IMG/VR virus record: IMGVR_UViG_3300026130_000343
Coordinates: 1-44,362 of that record
DNA from: a virus
Reading direction: 5' to 3' (one strand)
Length of the DNA: 44,362 nucleotides
Part shown: piece by piece, positions 25,213 to 34,160 of the stretch
Layout of the letters: each line of letters starts with the position of its first letter
Position numbering within the stretch: the first letter of the stretch is position 1
Program-made: the position numbers and the translations under genes
Notes under the pieces: model-generated
What the model was told of the DNA's origin: nothing
What the model saw: only the letters and a program-made list of their open reading frames with translations
Databases searched by the model: none

Positions 25213-26242
25213 AAACTGCTTTGCTACACTGTCTTGTACAAGTTAAACATTTGTTTTTTCCTTGCCAAAATTCTGGCAATCCTTCAAATAAATTTTTATT
25301 GCTATCTAAAATATTGTCACTACAATTTGGAACACCGATTTCTTCAAGTATGCTTTTTGTATTTTCTACACTGATATTTCTAAGATAATGTATGGGCAAT
25401 TTTTCTTCGACAGGTTGTTCTAAGTAGTCGCCGCCCAGCCAACAACAAGGTAAAATGTTTCCATAAGGATCTATGTAAATGCCTCGATCACTTATACATT
25501 TAGGATCTATTGTTGCTGCTTCAATTGCAGCATTACGTATATTAACATCAACTAGTGCATTTAAACTTTTGTTAGGTGTACGTTTAAATCGAGTTGTTTG
25601 CGCAGGTTTTATTGTATACTCTATAGTGTTGTCGTTACTGTATACTTCGTATTCTGTCATATCATAAAATCGTGTAGTACTTACAAAATTAACACTGCGA
25701 ACACCTAGCTTTAATAAGTAATCTTCGAGCATATCCGCTTCTAGTTCGTTATGCTGAAATACTAAACTGTCTACTCTTGCATTTCCGCCGGCGTCGATAA
25801 ACGCTTTCATATTTTCGATAACTTTATCAAAATTTGTATTTTTACGATAAAGTTCGTGTTTGCCTTTAAATCCGTCTACTGCAAATACTACTTCGATATT
25901 ATACTGTGCTAATTTAGCCCACCAGTCAGGATTACGCATACCGCCATTGGTATGTATTGCTAGCTTTGTTGTAGGATTACATTCACGCACGTATGCATAT
26001 ATCTCTAAACAATCTTTTGCAAATGCAGGGTCGCCGTAGTTGCCGCAACTGTAAAAGTTGTTTAACTGAGCTAGAAAATCTTTTGGAAACCATTCTTTAA
26101 ACTGTTCAAAGCTTATGTCACCGTTGCGTATAAACGGGCGAGTTTTGCCTCCGTGATAGTTTCTAGCACACATAGGACACTGGGCTTGGCACTTGTCCGT
26201 AAGTTCAATGTGAACCGTCTTTATATCAGATACTAACTGCAT
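25181..26242 (-). CDS. SPASM radical SAM protein
   Basis: A 353-residue enzyme with C18-x3-C22-x2-C25 in KCQAQCPMC. The GGE motif is replaced by GNYGDP, an occasional variant of this group. The C-terminal SPASM-type region has CISDRG, PCCWLGG and CTRQC cysteines. The ATG at 26242 is used, with AAGGA about 9 bases upstream, in preference to a TTG at 26245. It overlaps the giant repeat-protein gene by 17 bases. SPASM enzymes usually modify ribosomally made peptides or activate protein sulfatases; the nearest candidate substrate here is the repeat protein itself. Confidence 0.75.
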   Translation of the reverse strand: MQLVSDIKTVHIELTDKCQAQCPMCARNYHGGKTRPFIRNGDISFEQFKEWFPKDFLAQLNNFYSCGNYGDPAFAKDCLEIYAYVRECNPTTKLAIHTNGGMRNPDWWAKLAQYNIEVVFAVDGFKGKHELYRKNTNFDKVIENMKAFIDAGGNARVDSLVFQHNELEADMLEDYLLKLGVRSVNFVSTTRFYDMTEYEVYSNDNTIEYTIKPAQTTRFKRTPNKSLNALVDVNIRNAAIEAATIDPKCISDRGIYIDPYGNILPCCWLGGDYLEQPVEEKLPIHYLRNISVENTKSILEEIGVPNCSDNILDSNKNLFEGLPEFWQGKNKCLTCTRQCSKAVYDDNNKYTVE

Positions 26243-29200
26243 CAAACTGTTCCTTTAACCAATCAAAATTGTTTATAAGCTTTAATTTTTCTGGATTGTT
26301 GATATTAGCATAACCAAAGTCTCTACCAGCAATTGCTCCAGAAATTGCATAATTTCCTAGCGGAGAATTACTACCTTCAGTACACCATACTTTCAATCGT
26401 TCTTCTGTTTCATCATCAATCTGTCCTTGAATTGTTCTACTTGCTAGTTTAACACATTCTCGGAATGCACTTTTCCAAGTATTAAATGGGTCTGTATTAA
26501 ATGCTGTAATGTTAGATACTTGTTGCATTGCTTTAAATGACGGGCTAATACTAGTTGTCATATCTGCACTGTTTACGTCTACATTAAGAGTTAAACTCTT
26601 TGGTAGTAATTTTACGCCGCCGTAGCCGTATTCTAAGTCATTTATAGGATTTCGACTGCGCCAAACATGTACCATTGTTTTTGTGTACGTATCGTGGTTT
26701 GGTACCTGTTTAAAATCAAAATGGAAGTCTTTAGTTATTTTTGCATCTCCGTCTACTACCCAAAACATGTCAGTAACTGAAAGTTTTGCAGCTTCAATAT
26801 GTGCCTGATGAATGCCTTTAACACCGTGTACACGTTTTGCTCTTGGGAATCGTTTTAGTAACTCTTGGTGGTTTTCTTCTGCATTTGGCTCTTGGTAAGA
26901 TATAAACACAATGTCAAACGGTTTAGGAGTAGACGCAGTAATATCCCATACCTTTTTGTTTGTAAGGAAGCTATAAGAAAATTCTTTTTCGGTAATGATA
27001 CTATTTTTACTACACAAGAATATACCATCATGGTACTTGCCATTTAAGAAAGCATGATTCTGTGCTCTGTCAAACTTATTGTCGTGTGTAAAATATGTGT
27101 TAAACTTAAAGTCACTGCAAACATCAACTCTATTTGTCGGTACTGACCAAAACATTTCTGTCTTAGAGTTGTCCAATGCTTTGAGATAATCGTCATATGT
27201 GTTTACATCAAATACATCATATTTCACAGGTCCACTTGCTACAATATTCCATTCTTTTCTGTCTACTGGATGTCTATGCTCAACTTCCCGTTTAGTCAAC
27301 AGATTATGTTTACTACATAGTATTGCACCATTATACAAATCTTTGCCATTTACTCGATGTATAAATGCGTGATTTTGTTTTCTGTCATATTCGTTATCAA
27401 ATGTAAAGTATACACCTGGGTCAGTAAACGAAATATTTCTACTTGACATCCAGAACATTTCAGTTGTACTAGTTTCAACAGCAAGTTCGTATTCATCATA
27501 CGAATCAATTTCAAATACATCGTACTGCACAGGGCCACTTGCTACAACTTCATGCTCAATTCTACTAACTGGGAATCTATGTTCTACTTCTCGTTTACTT
27601 AGAGGTGCATGTTTACTACATAGGAATACACCATTGTATAATTGCTTGTCCTCTACTTGATGTATAAATGCATGATTCTGATCTCGTTCTACTATGTCAA
27701 AATGCGATTGTGCAGGTATATGGTATAAGTAATAGTTGTTAACAATGCTATGATTAAATAGAACGTTTCTACTCGTCATCCAGAACATTTCAGTTGTACT
27801 AGTTTCAAGTGCTTGTAAGTACTCGTCATATGAATCAATTTCAAATACATCGAAAGTTCGTACAGTGCTCGCTACAATATTCCACTCTTTCCTATTAGCA
27901 GGGAATCTGTGTTCTATTTCTCGTTTACTTAACGGAGCACGTTTACTTAATAGCATCAGACCATTGTATAGTACTTCTTCGCCAAACTTATGATTAAACA
28001 CGTGGTTCTGTTGACGGTCATAAGAATTATGATGACTAAAGTACATGTTTAGATCAAATGTATCAAGAACTTTGATATTTCTCGACGAAGCCCAAAACAT
28101 TTCCGTAGAACTATTTTCTAAAACGTACTTGTATTCTTCATAAGAGTCAATATTGTAAAAATCGTACTGCTTTGGAGTACTTGCAAGAATATCCCATTCT
28201 TTCTTATTAGTAAGAAATCTGTATCCAAATTCTTTTTTAGAAATTTTAGAATGGGTTGACGCAAGTATTATGCCGTCGTAAAAGTCGCCATTCTTGAATA
28301 CATGATTTATTGTTCTATCAAATTTATTATCGTGCGTAAAGTACGTATCAAATTTAAAATTATCGTCGGCATCAACGTCACTCGGTATGACCCAAAACAT
28401 TTCTGTGTTAGTTGTTTCAAAGGCTTCGAGATAATCTTCATATGTGTTTACATCAAATACATCGTATTTTACAGGTCCACTTGCTACAACTTCATGTTCC
28501 TTTCTATTAACAGGAAATCTATGTTCAACTTCTCGCTTACTTAGTGGAGCATGTTTGCTACATAGAAAAACACCATTGTATAAATCAGTATCTCCTACTC
28601 GATGTATAAATGCGTGGTTTTGCTTTCTGTCGTATGTATTGTGCAGAGAAAAATAAATAGGAGGAAGATCAGCAGTTAAATTTCTACTACTCATCCAAAA
28701 CAAATCGTTTGTACTGTTTTCAAGTGCTTCTAAGTACTCGTCGTATGAATCGATTTCAAATACTTCATAAGGTTTAGGAATACTTGCAACAATGTCTATT
28801 TCTTTTTTATTAGAAAAAAATCTATGTTCGAACTCTCGCTGTGTAATCTCAGTATCTTTGTGTACTAAAAATAAGCCATCAAAGAACTCACCGTTCTTAA
28901 AAATATGTACAGTGTCCTTTTCCCAGTAAGGTATTTGATAGTCGAAATCAAAAGCAACATCTACGTCACTAGGAATAACCCAAACAAACTCAGTTGTTGC
29001 AGATTGTCTCAAATCATTAAATTCTTGGTATGTGCTCGGATTGATTGCTGCATATTCAACAGGTGTTGAAGCAAGTACATCGACTTCTTTTTTGTTAGTA
29101 AAGAAACGATATTTTATTTCTCTTGTTGACGGAGACGATGATTTAGGTACTAAGCAAATGCCATCGTAGTACTCGTTGTTTTTAAAAACGTGTATGTATT

Positions 29201-29399
29201 CTTGGCTCCATTCGTCCGGTACATAACTAAAATCAAAATCGTTAGCTACGCTGACATTGTCCCACACTATCCAGAAAAACTTTGTAAAGGATACTTTTTT
29301 AGCGTGTTCAAAGTCCTTAGCATACTTAGCAGCAGGGAAGCGCTCTTTAAGAGCACTCCACTGTTCATTTTTTTGTCCTAAAAATATTATATCATTCAT
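26226..29399 (-). CDS. 1057-residue tandem-module protein ending in a GT-A-like domain
   Basis: Residues 1-825 are eight consecutive modules of 95-113 residues (boundaries near 113, 208, 309, 409, 513, 623, 724, 825). Each has a DSYDEYLxALExS helix, MFWxxSRN or MFWVIPSDVD, NHxFxNG..YDGI or ..LYNGV, SKREVEHRFP and a VASGP end. Modules 2 and 4 keep a PSDVD loop; modules 3, 5, 6 and 7 have SRN instead. Residues 826-1057 form a fuller glycosyltransferase-like domain with FISYQEPNAEENH, RVHGVKG and DGD (883-885). This domain is clearly related to the 38255-39196 protein. The modules look like shortened copies of it. The start codon has no ribosome site but sits at the predicted end of a promoter. 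Role unknown; a multivalent glycan binder or processive enzyme is plausible. Confidence 0.75.
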   Translation of the reverse strand: MNDIIFLGQKNEQWSALKERFPAAKYAKDFEHAKKVSFTKFFWIVWDNVSVANDFDFSYVPDEWSQEYIHVFKNNEYYDGICLVPKSSSPSTREIKYRFFTNKKEVDVLASTPVEYAAINPSTYQEFNDLRQSATTEFVWVIPSDVDVAFDFDYQIPYWEKDTVHIFKNGEFFDGLFLVHKDTEITQREFEHRFFSNKKEIDIVASIPKPYEVFEIDSYDEYLEALENSTNDLFWMSSRNLTADLPPIYFSLHNTYDRKQNHAFIHRVGDTDLYNGVFLCSKHAPLSKREVEHRFPVNRKEHEVVASGPVKYDVFDVNTYEDYLEAFETTNTEMFWVIPSDVDADDNFKFDTYFTHDNKFDRTINHVFKNGDFYDGIILASTHSKISKKEFGYRFLTNKKEWDILASTPKQYDFYNIDSYEEYKYVLENSSTEMFWASSRNIKVLDTFDLNMYFSHHNSYDRQQNHVFNHKFGEEVLYNGLMLLSKRAPLSKREIEHRFPANRKEWNIVASTVRTFDVFEIDSYDEYLQALETSTTEMFWMTSRNVLFNHSIVNNYYLYHIPAQSHFDIVERDQNHAFIHQVEDKQLYNGVFLCSKHAPLSKREVEHRFPVSRIEHEVVASGPVQYDVFEIDSYDEYELAVETSTTEMFWMSSRNISFTDPGVYFTFDNEYDRKQNHAFIHRVNGKDLYNGAILCSKHNLLTKREVEHRHPVDRKEWNIVASGPVKYDVFDVNTYDDYLKALDNSKTEMFWSVPTNRVDVCSDFKFNTYFTHDNKFDRAQNHAFLNGKYHDGIFLCSKNSIITEKEFSYSFLTNKKVWDITASTPKPFDIVFISYQEPNAEENHQELLKRFPRAKRVHGVKGIHQAHIEAAKLSVTDMFWVVDGDAKITKDFHFDFKQVPNHDTYTKTMVHVWRSRNPINDLEYGYGGVKLLPKSLTLNVDVNSADMTTSISPSFKAMQQVSNITAFNTDPFNTWKSAFRECVKLASRTIQGQIDDETEERLKVWCTEGSNSPLGNYAISGAIAGRDFGYANINNPEKLKLINNFDWLKEQFDAVSI
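26925..29399 (-). repeat. Eight tandem coding repeats of about 300 bases
   Basis: The DNA encoding residues 1-825 of the giant protein is a tandem array. Very similar strings recur at about 300-base intervals, for example the CATATGAATCAATTTCAAAT-type segment near 27825 and its relatives near 27500, 28140 and 28740. Copies are diverged enough to be stable yet similar enough for recombination, so module number may vary among related phages. Confidence 0.8.
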
Positions 29400-29405
29400 A
29401 GTAAT

Positions 29406-29434
29406 ATATTAACATGACAATTAGTAACTGTCAA
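29406..29434 (-). promoter_or_regulatory. sigma70-like promoter for the giant repeat gene
   Basis: On the minus strand TTGACA (29434-29429) and TAATAT (29411-29406) are 17 bases apart. The spacer holds a near-perfect inverted repeat (TGACAGTT / AATTGTCA, one mismatch) that could be an operator. The predicted start is at about 29399, the first base of the ATG, so the message would be leaderless. Confidence 0.5.
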
Positions 29435-29471
29435 TGTCTTTATATATTAATCTACTAAAATACTTTTAGGT

Positions 29472-30707
29472 TTAGGTGTTAGCATGTCTAGTATTTCCAT
29501 AGTAAATTACGCGACTTGCGTTACTTACAAACTTGCGCCAAGGATCTACAACTACGCTATTTGCAGGAATAGTACAATACAGCTTGTCGTTGCTGTCGCC
29601 TTCTTCCTGCATATATCTGTAAGTAGTACTTGCACTATGCGCCATTAGCATTACACACGGTTCTGCAGGTTCGTTATTGTCGCCAGTTAGTGGATCAATG
29701 TATGTAGGTGCAAAACCATGTTTTTCACAATAATGACCTACTAACAAACTGTAACTACCATTACAATATTCTACACCTGGTTTGTATGCTTTACCGTGAA
29801 TGTAAATAGGCATATTGTTTTCTTTTGCTAAGTCTACTAGTTTAAGTGCAAGATTCTCTGCCTGGATCTCTCTTGCATTCATAATACTGTCAAACAAATC
29901 GTATCCTAGACCTAGTTCTTGTGCCATATAACGTAATGCAATGTTATCACGTGGATGACATGCTCCGCCATCTCCCATGCCTGCTTTCATATATTGTGGA
30001 CCCATAATACGCATTGTACTGTTTGCTAGTGCGTCTGTAACTATGTCTACATTAATGTTGCCTTGTTTTTCAGCAACATCTTGAATCATGTTAACTAGTC
30101 CAATCTTAGCACTAATAAAGGTATTATAAAATACTTTGATACATTCGCATTCGTCCCAAGTGCCGACAATATAACGAGGATCGTTTTCCATTACAGTCTT
30201 ATAGAAGTCAGTTAGTTGTTTCGCATCGCCAGTTTCACTACCATCTGCTGTGCCAATCATAACCATTTCTGGATTTACCATGTCCCAAGCAACAGAACCC
30301 ATCGCAATTAAGTATGGGTTATACACGAAACGAGTATTTGTAACAAGTTGAATAAACTCACGGCGTGTGGTGCCAGGTAGTACAGTAGAAATAAGAACCA
30401 ACAACTGGTCTTGTGTCATATACTTGTTTGCTTCAGTGATACATTCTTTTACAATGTCATAACCGAAATCTTTAGGCTCCAAATGTGCTGTAGGGGCATT
30501 ACCGTCATATGCTGGGTCATGCGGCGTCGGTACTGCAATGAATACAATGTCTCGATCCTCTACTGTGCTTTTAATATCAGATTTTATTTTTACATAATCA
30601 CTGTCTCTAGGCTCGACATCATATCCAAAAACATCATGACCTTTTTGTGCTACTGCTTCTGCACAAGGCATACCTAGTTTGCCTACTCCAATAAATCCAA
30701 TTTTCAT
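29472..30707 (-). CDS. UDP-glucose/GDP-mannose dehydrogenase family protein
   Basis: A 411-residue enzyme that oxidises a nucleotide-sugar to the uronic acid. The N-terminal NAD site is GVGKLG (7-12) and the catalytic cysteine is C250 in GGACHPRD, close to the GxCxPKD form of the family. A C-terminal nucleotide-sugar domain follows. The length is typical. AGGAAGA precedes the ATG within the end of the upstream gene, and the gap is only 2 bases. The enzyme would supply uronate sugars to the adjacent glycosyltransferases. Whether it uses UDP-glucose, UDP-GlcNAc or GDP-mannose cannot be told. Confidence 0.8.
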   Translation of the reverse strand: MKIGFIGVGKLGMPCAEAVAQKGHDVFGYDVEPRDSDYVKIKSDIKSTVEDRDIVFIAVPTPHDPAYDGNAPTAHLEPKDFGYDIVKECITEANKYMTQDQLLVLISTVLPGTTRREFIQLVTNTRFVYNPYLIAMGSVAWDMVNPEMVMIGTADGSETGDAKQLTDFYKTVMENDPRYIVGTWDECECIKVFYNTFISAKIGLVNMIQDVAEKQGNINVDIVTDALANSTMRIMGPQYMKAGMGDGGACHPRDNIALRYMAQELGLGYDLFDSIMNAREIQAENLALKLVDLAKENNMPIYIHGKAYKPGVEYCNGSYSLLVGHYCEKHGFAPTYIDPLTGDNNEPAEPCVMLMAHSASTTYRYMQEEGDSNDKLYCTIPANSVVVDPWRKFVSNASRVIYYGNTRHANT

Positions 30708-30709
30708 TT

Positions 30710-31813
30710 TTATCTTCCTAAAAAGTGTTTTAATTTGTTGTATTCGCTATTATATGTATCGTTTATGTGATTAAAGTTGTACATTACTGAATCTAATATA
30801 CGGTTGTCAGTTGAGAAACTTTTTACTGATTCTAGTGCAAAATCTAGCCGTTTGTAAGGATCTACTATACTATCATATCCTTCGTCGATTATATTATCAA
30901 AAGTGCTATAACCTAGTTTTTTGATGTTTTCTAAAAAATAAGGAGTACTAAGTACAACGAATGGATGAAAATTATAAACAGCTCTTGCAAACTTTTCAGT
31001 AATAAAAAATTGCACTGTTGCATCATTATTTTCATAATGTATATCGTTGGTTTCTGCAATTATGCTGCAAAATGTATTTTGATATAATTTTTCGTCATAC
31101 GGAAACCCAGTATAATGTGTTTCGCTATCACCGTTGCTATGATATGTAATGTCATCTGCTGTTTTAGAATACTTGTGCAATACTTCCTTTAAATCGTTAA
31201 CATCCCAGTACTCTCTTGCCCAGTTTATCGATGCGTCAATTTCGATACCTTTTGCCAGAGAGCTAACCACTGCATCATTAATCATGTTTGTTTGATGCAT
31301 TTTAATTAAAGAGCCGCATCTCATAAATTTTCTAGGTTTGCCAAAAAGTGCAAGATATTTTTTGTCATAATTAAACACAGTGTCAATGGTTTGATGTTTT
31401 TGTTCTCGGTGTTTTAAAACTGCATCTATTTCAAAGTACCTTAAAAAACAAGTATCAAGATCTACACCGAAGTATTTCTTTACAGTTTGAGGATCTAATA
31501 GAGTATGGTAGTTAGTTATAAAGAGAAGTTCTTCTTCCTTTACTCCTGCGCGAAGTATTTTATTAACTACAGGTTTAAGACGTTTTAAAAAATGATCATG
31601 TACGTGTCCTACTTCTCTAACTTGTACAGGCGAGAAAACAATTTTTTGACTACGAGATCTATGAAATTTTACTATATCATTCCAGTTTTTGCTATGTAAA
31701 AGATATGCAAATGACTCTATTCTATCTTTATAAATTTCAAATACGGCGAAATGATTAAAACTAACCGTATGCAAGATATTATCTACTGTGTGATCAATTA
31801 TTTCGTTATTCAT
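30710..31813 (-). CDS. Glycosyltransferase-like protein, EKxxR/H-PF family member
   Basis: A 367-residue protein sharing its C-terminal block (ITEKFARAVYNFHPFVVL, then GYSTFDNIIDEGYDSI and DPYKRLD) with the proteins at 32420 and 34153. The layout, with an acidic-basic EK pair ahead of a PFxxL strand and an aromatic closing block, is reminiscent of GT-B fucosyltransferase-like enzymes. The ATG at 31813 was chosen over a TTG at 31819, since it gives an ATGA overlap with the upstream gene and an AGGAAA site. It is coupled upstream to a methyltransferase-like gene and precedes the sugar dehydrogenase gene by 2 bases. Sugar donor unknown. Confidence 0.6.
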   Translation of the reverse strand: MNNEIIDHTVDNILHTVSFNHFAVFEIYKDRIESFAYLLHSKNWNDIVKFHRSRSQKIVFSPVQVREVGHVHDHFLKRLKPVVNKILRAGVKEEELLFITNYHTLLDPQTVKKYFGVDLDTCFLRYFEIDAVLKHREQKHQTIDTVFNYDKKYLALFGKPRKFMRCGSLIKMHQTNMINDAVVSSLAKGIEIDASINWAREYWDVNDLKEVLHKYSKTADDITYHSNGDSETHYTGFPYDEKLYQNTFCSIIAETNDIHYENNDATVQFFITEKFARAVYNFHPFVVLSTPYFLENIKKLGYSTFDNIIDEGYDSIVDPYKRLDFALESVKSFSTDNRILDSVMYNFNHINDTYNSEYNKLKHFLGR

Positions 31814-32418
31814 AACCAATTTCCTAGTGCAACATAGTCATTATTTGTCCACGGATCTGTATGCCGAGGAAGCAACGTCCATCCATTATTTAATAACCAA
31901 GGAACAGCAGTCCTACCTTTTCCTACCCACTCATCTTTTGCAAAGTGTGTATCATCTATTTGTATTATACACTTTTTAGAACATTTTGAATTTACTTTTT
32001 GGGCCTGAGTTAAATGGGCCTTATAGCAATTTTCGTTATTCATGTTTATGTTAAAATCTTTTTTGTATTTGCCGATTTGCTCTAAAATATAAGACTCACT
32101 TTCAGTGCCAGGCCGTATCAAATCAAAATTATCAAGATAAGCGTAAGAAATAGGTTCTTTGATATCGTCAATTTTGTCTTCGCCTTTACCTGTAAGTATC
32201 TTAATATTCGAGTGTTTTACTCTTTCGAATTTTGTTAAATGTCGTGTTAGTTCAGGATTAATATCTATACTATAAAAGTTAAACTTAGTGTTATGCGAAA
32301 CATAGCCTGCAAAAAAATGAGTACTACCATCTCCTCTCGACGATCCTATCTCTACTATAGCACCTGAATCTATTACGTCTTCGTAATCCAAAATCAAGTC
32401 AAATGCTGATGCTCCCAT
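31810..32418 (-). CDS. Class I SAM-dependent methyltransferase-like protein
   Basis: A 202-residue protein. Motif I is IVEIGSSRGDGST (21-33) and strand 2 ends in YSIDINP (49-55), both standard for class I methyltransferases. A later QIDDTHFAKDEWVGKG segment places a DD pair at the position where small Methyltransf_24-type proteins have a metal or acceptor site. Coupled by ATGA to the glycosyltransferase-like gene at 30710, which suggests a sugar O-methylation step. GGAG precedes the ATG. The preceding gene ends one base upstream. Confidence 0.7.
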   Translation of the reverse strand: MGASAFDLILDYEDVIDSGAIVEIGSSRGDGSTHFFAGYVSHNTKFNFYSIDINPELTRHLTKFERVKHSNIKILTGKGEDKIDDIKEPISYAYLDNFDLIRPGTESESYILEQIGKYKKDFNINMNNENCYKAHLTQAQKVNSKCSKKCIIQIDDTHFAKDEWVGKGRTAVPWLLNNGWTLLPRHTDPWTNNDYVALGNWL

Positions 32419-32419
32419 A

Positions 32420-33376
32420 TTATGCTCCTTTTATTGATCGCCAAAGATGATCAATTCCGTTAATTTTATTAATATTATTTTCCATGTAAACAAAGTGTTT
32501 TTTTACAACATCTGGTATTAACGTTTCGTTTTTAGATAGATGTTCGGCTGCTAATTTATTTCTTTTAGCCTTTTCTTTTGTCTTTTCTTTTAACATTGTA
32601 AGATCTAAATTTTCTAGTTTTTTTAGATTTTCAATTACGCCAATGATTCGCTCTTCTATTGTGTCGTAATTATCAAAACTATAATCAAATATCTCGTCGT
32701 ACATTTCTATACCAAGTGTCTGTAAATATTGATGAATGCCTTTTGCTCCTACGATTAAAAAAGGTTTCTCTAAAAATACAGCAGTCCATGTCTTTTCAGT
32801 TAAAAAAGGTTTATCAGGAGTAGACTCTGCTACTACATTTATTAGCGATTCAAAATATTCTTTTGGTATTTTTTTATATGTGTTTCTTGTTTTGGCATAG
32901 TTGTCGTTTAAAAACAAATGTTTTGGCTTCCAGTATTTCCAGTTATACTCTACATCAGGATAATGCCAAGTAACTATATTTTTACTCAGAATGTTTTCTT
33001 TTTCAAACAGATCTATCATTAAACATCTATGCTCCCAAGGCTGATTGTTTAACGAAACAAATAAATTTTTAATTTCACAATCTACAGGAGCTTGAAATTC
33101 TTTTTGTAATTGATATTTTGTATGCATACACCAATAATTTGGCCAGCAGTGTACATTTACATTTTGTGGGAAATATTCCATTTCTTTATAAAATTCTGTA
33201 CTGTAAGTTCCAAAAACAATATCTACACTTTTATTATCAAAAATGCTAAAATCAATATTCCAATATCTTGATATTTCCCATTCTTCTGCTGCAAATATTT
33301 TTAATTTTTTAGGAACTTTTTTTAAAGATCTAATCTGATCCCAGTGATCCCACAAATGATAATAATTATACTCCAC
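32420..33376 (-). CDS. Glycosyltransferase-like protein, EKxxR/H-PF family member
   Basis: A 318-residue protein. Its C-terminal block (FLTEKTWTAVFLEKPFLIVG, then GIEMYDEIFDYSFDNY and EERI) matches the proteins at 30710 and 34153 in order and spacing. The N-terminal half has FGTYSTEF and NVHCWPNYW. GTG start with AGGAG six bases upstream, overlapping the SGNH gene by 11 bases. Most likely a GT-B-like sugar transferase, but catalytic proof is missing. Confidence 0.6.
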   Translation of the reverse strand: MEYNYYHLWDHWDQIRSLKKVPKKLKIFAAEEWEISRYWNIDFSIFDNKSVDIVFGTYSTEFYKEMEYFPQNVNVHCWPNYWCMHTKYQLQKEFQAPVDCEIKNLFVSLNNQPWEHRCLMIDLFEKENILSKNIVTWHYPDVEYNWKYWKPKHLFLNDNYAKTRNTYKKIPKEYFESLINVVAESTPDKPFLTEKTWTAVFLEKPFLIVGAKGIHQYLQTLGIEMYDEIFDYSFDNYDTIEERIIGVIENLKKLENLDLTMLKEKTKEKAKRNKLAAEHLSKNETLIPDVVKKHFVYMENNINKINGIDHLWRSIKGA

Positions 33377-34160
33377 GTAATTCTCCTAAATGTGAATAGT
33401 TGTATTTTGCATTTATTTTATATGCTTTACGATGCATATCATTCCAAGAATCTTTCAATGATAATATAGCCGACATGTCATCATAATAATTATAAAAAAA
33501 CTCTCTCGTTTCGTCCTTAATTGTTCTTTTTTCAAATAATTTTGGATAGATATATTTTTCAACAATGTCTATATGTGATAGTACATCAGGATGCGTATCC
33601 ATGCAGTTCATTTTAAATCTAGAATTATTAATTTTAGGGACATCAATTTCAGGTATATTTCTATAGTAAGTTCGGATTAACGATAGTGTAGTATCCGTTA
33701 CATTGTTTTTATTAGCTAAATCATAATTATTATTTTCTTCATTTATTATATCAAACGGAAAATCAAACGAGAATTGATAATTAATTAATTTACTGTAAGC
33801 ATCGTTTGTTGTTTGTAGTATAACTGAATTTTTTATTAAATCATTATCCAAGCTCCAATATTTTCTTACAAATTTTTTGTCATAAAACGTGTTATTGAAA
33901 ATGTTGCCTCCGGATTTCCAGCCATCTATATACCTATCTTCTCTATTCCAGCCTGACCATTGTACGATAACTAAATCGTTAGAAGAGATGTTATGTTGAT
34001 TTTTAGCCTCAACAAATCTTGACTGAATTGCCTGATTTCCGGACCCCCAGGATCCCCAATTCTGATGCTCTATACTTAAATCTTTTGCAATAATATCTGC
34101 CCATGTTGGCCAAAACCAATTCGTCCACGAACATCCAAAGCTAAAAAATCTATTATACAT
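33366..34160 (-). CDS. SGNH/GDSL-like hydrolase
   Basis: A 264-residue protein. Block I is FGCSWTNW (S11), a GSGNQA segment lies near 40-45 (block III-like), and a closing DTHPDVLSH carries the DxxH pair. It has the same plan as the 17690 gene, with a longer middle. No signal peptide. It overlaps both neighbours (8 and 11 bases), so it is tied to the glycosyltransferase-like genes. A sugar O-acetyl or lipid esterase role fits this setting. Confidence 0.65.
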   Translation of the reverse strand: MYNRFFSFGCSWTNWFWPTWADIIAKDLSIEHQNWGSWGSGNQAIQSRFVEAKNQHNISSNDLVIVQWSGWNREDRYIDGWKSGGNIFNNTFYDKKFVRKYWSLDNDLIKNSVILQTTNDAYSKLINYQFSFDFPFDIINEENNNYDLANKNNVTDTTLSLIRTYYRNIPEIDVPKINNSRFKMNCMDTHPDVLSHIDIVEKYIYPKLFEKRTIKDETREFFYNYYDDMSAILSLKDSWNDMHRKAYKINAKYNYSHLGELRGV

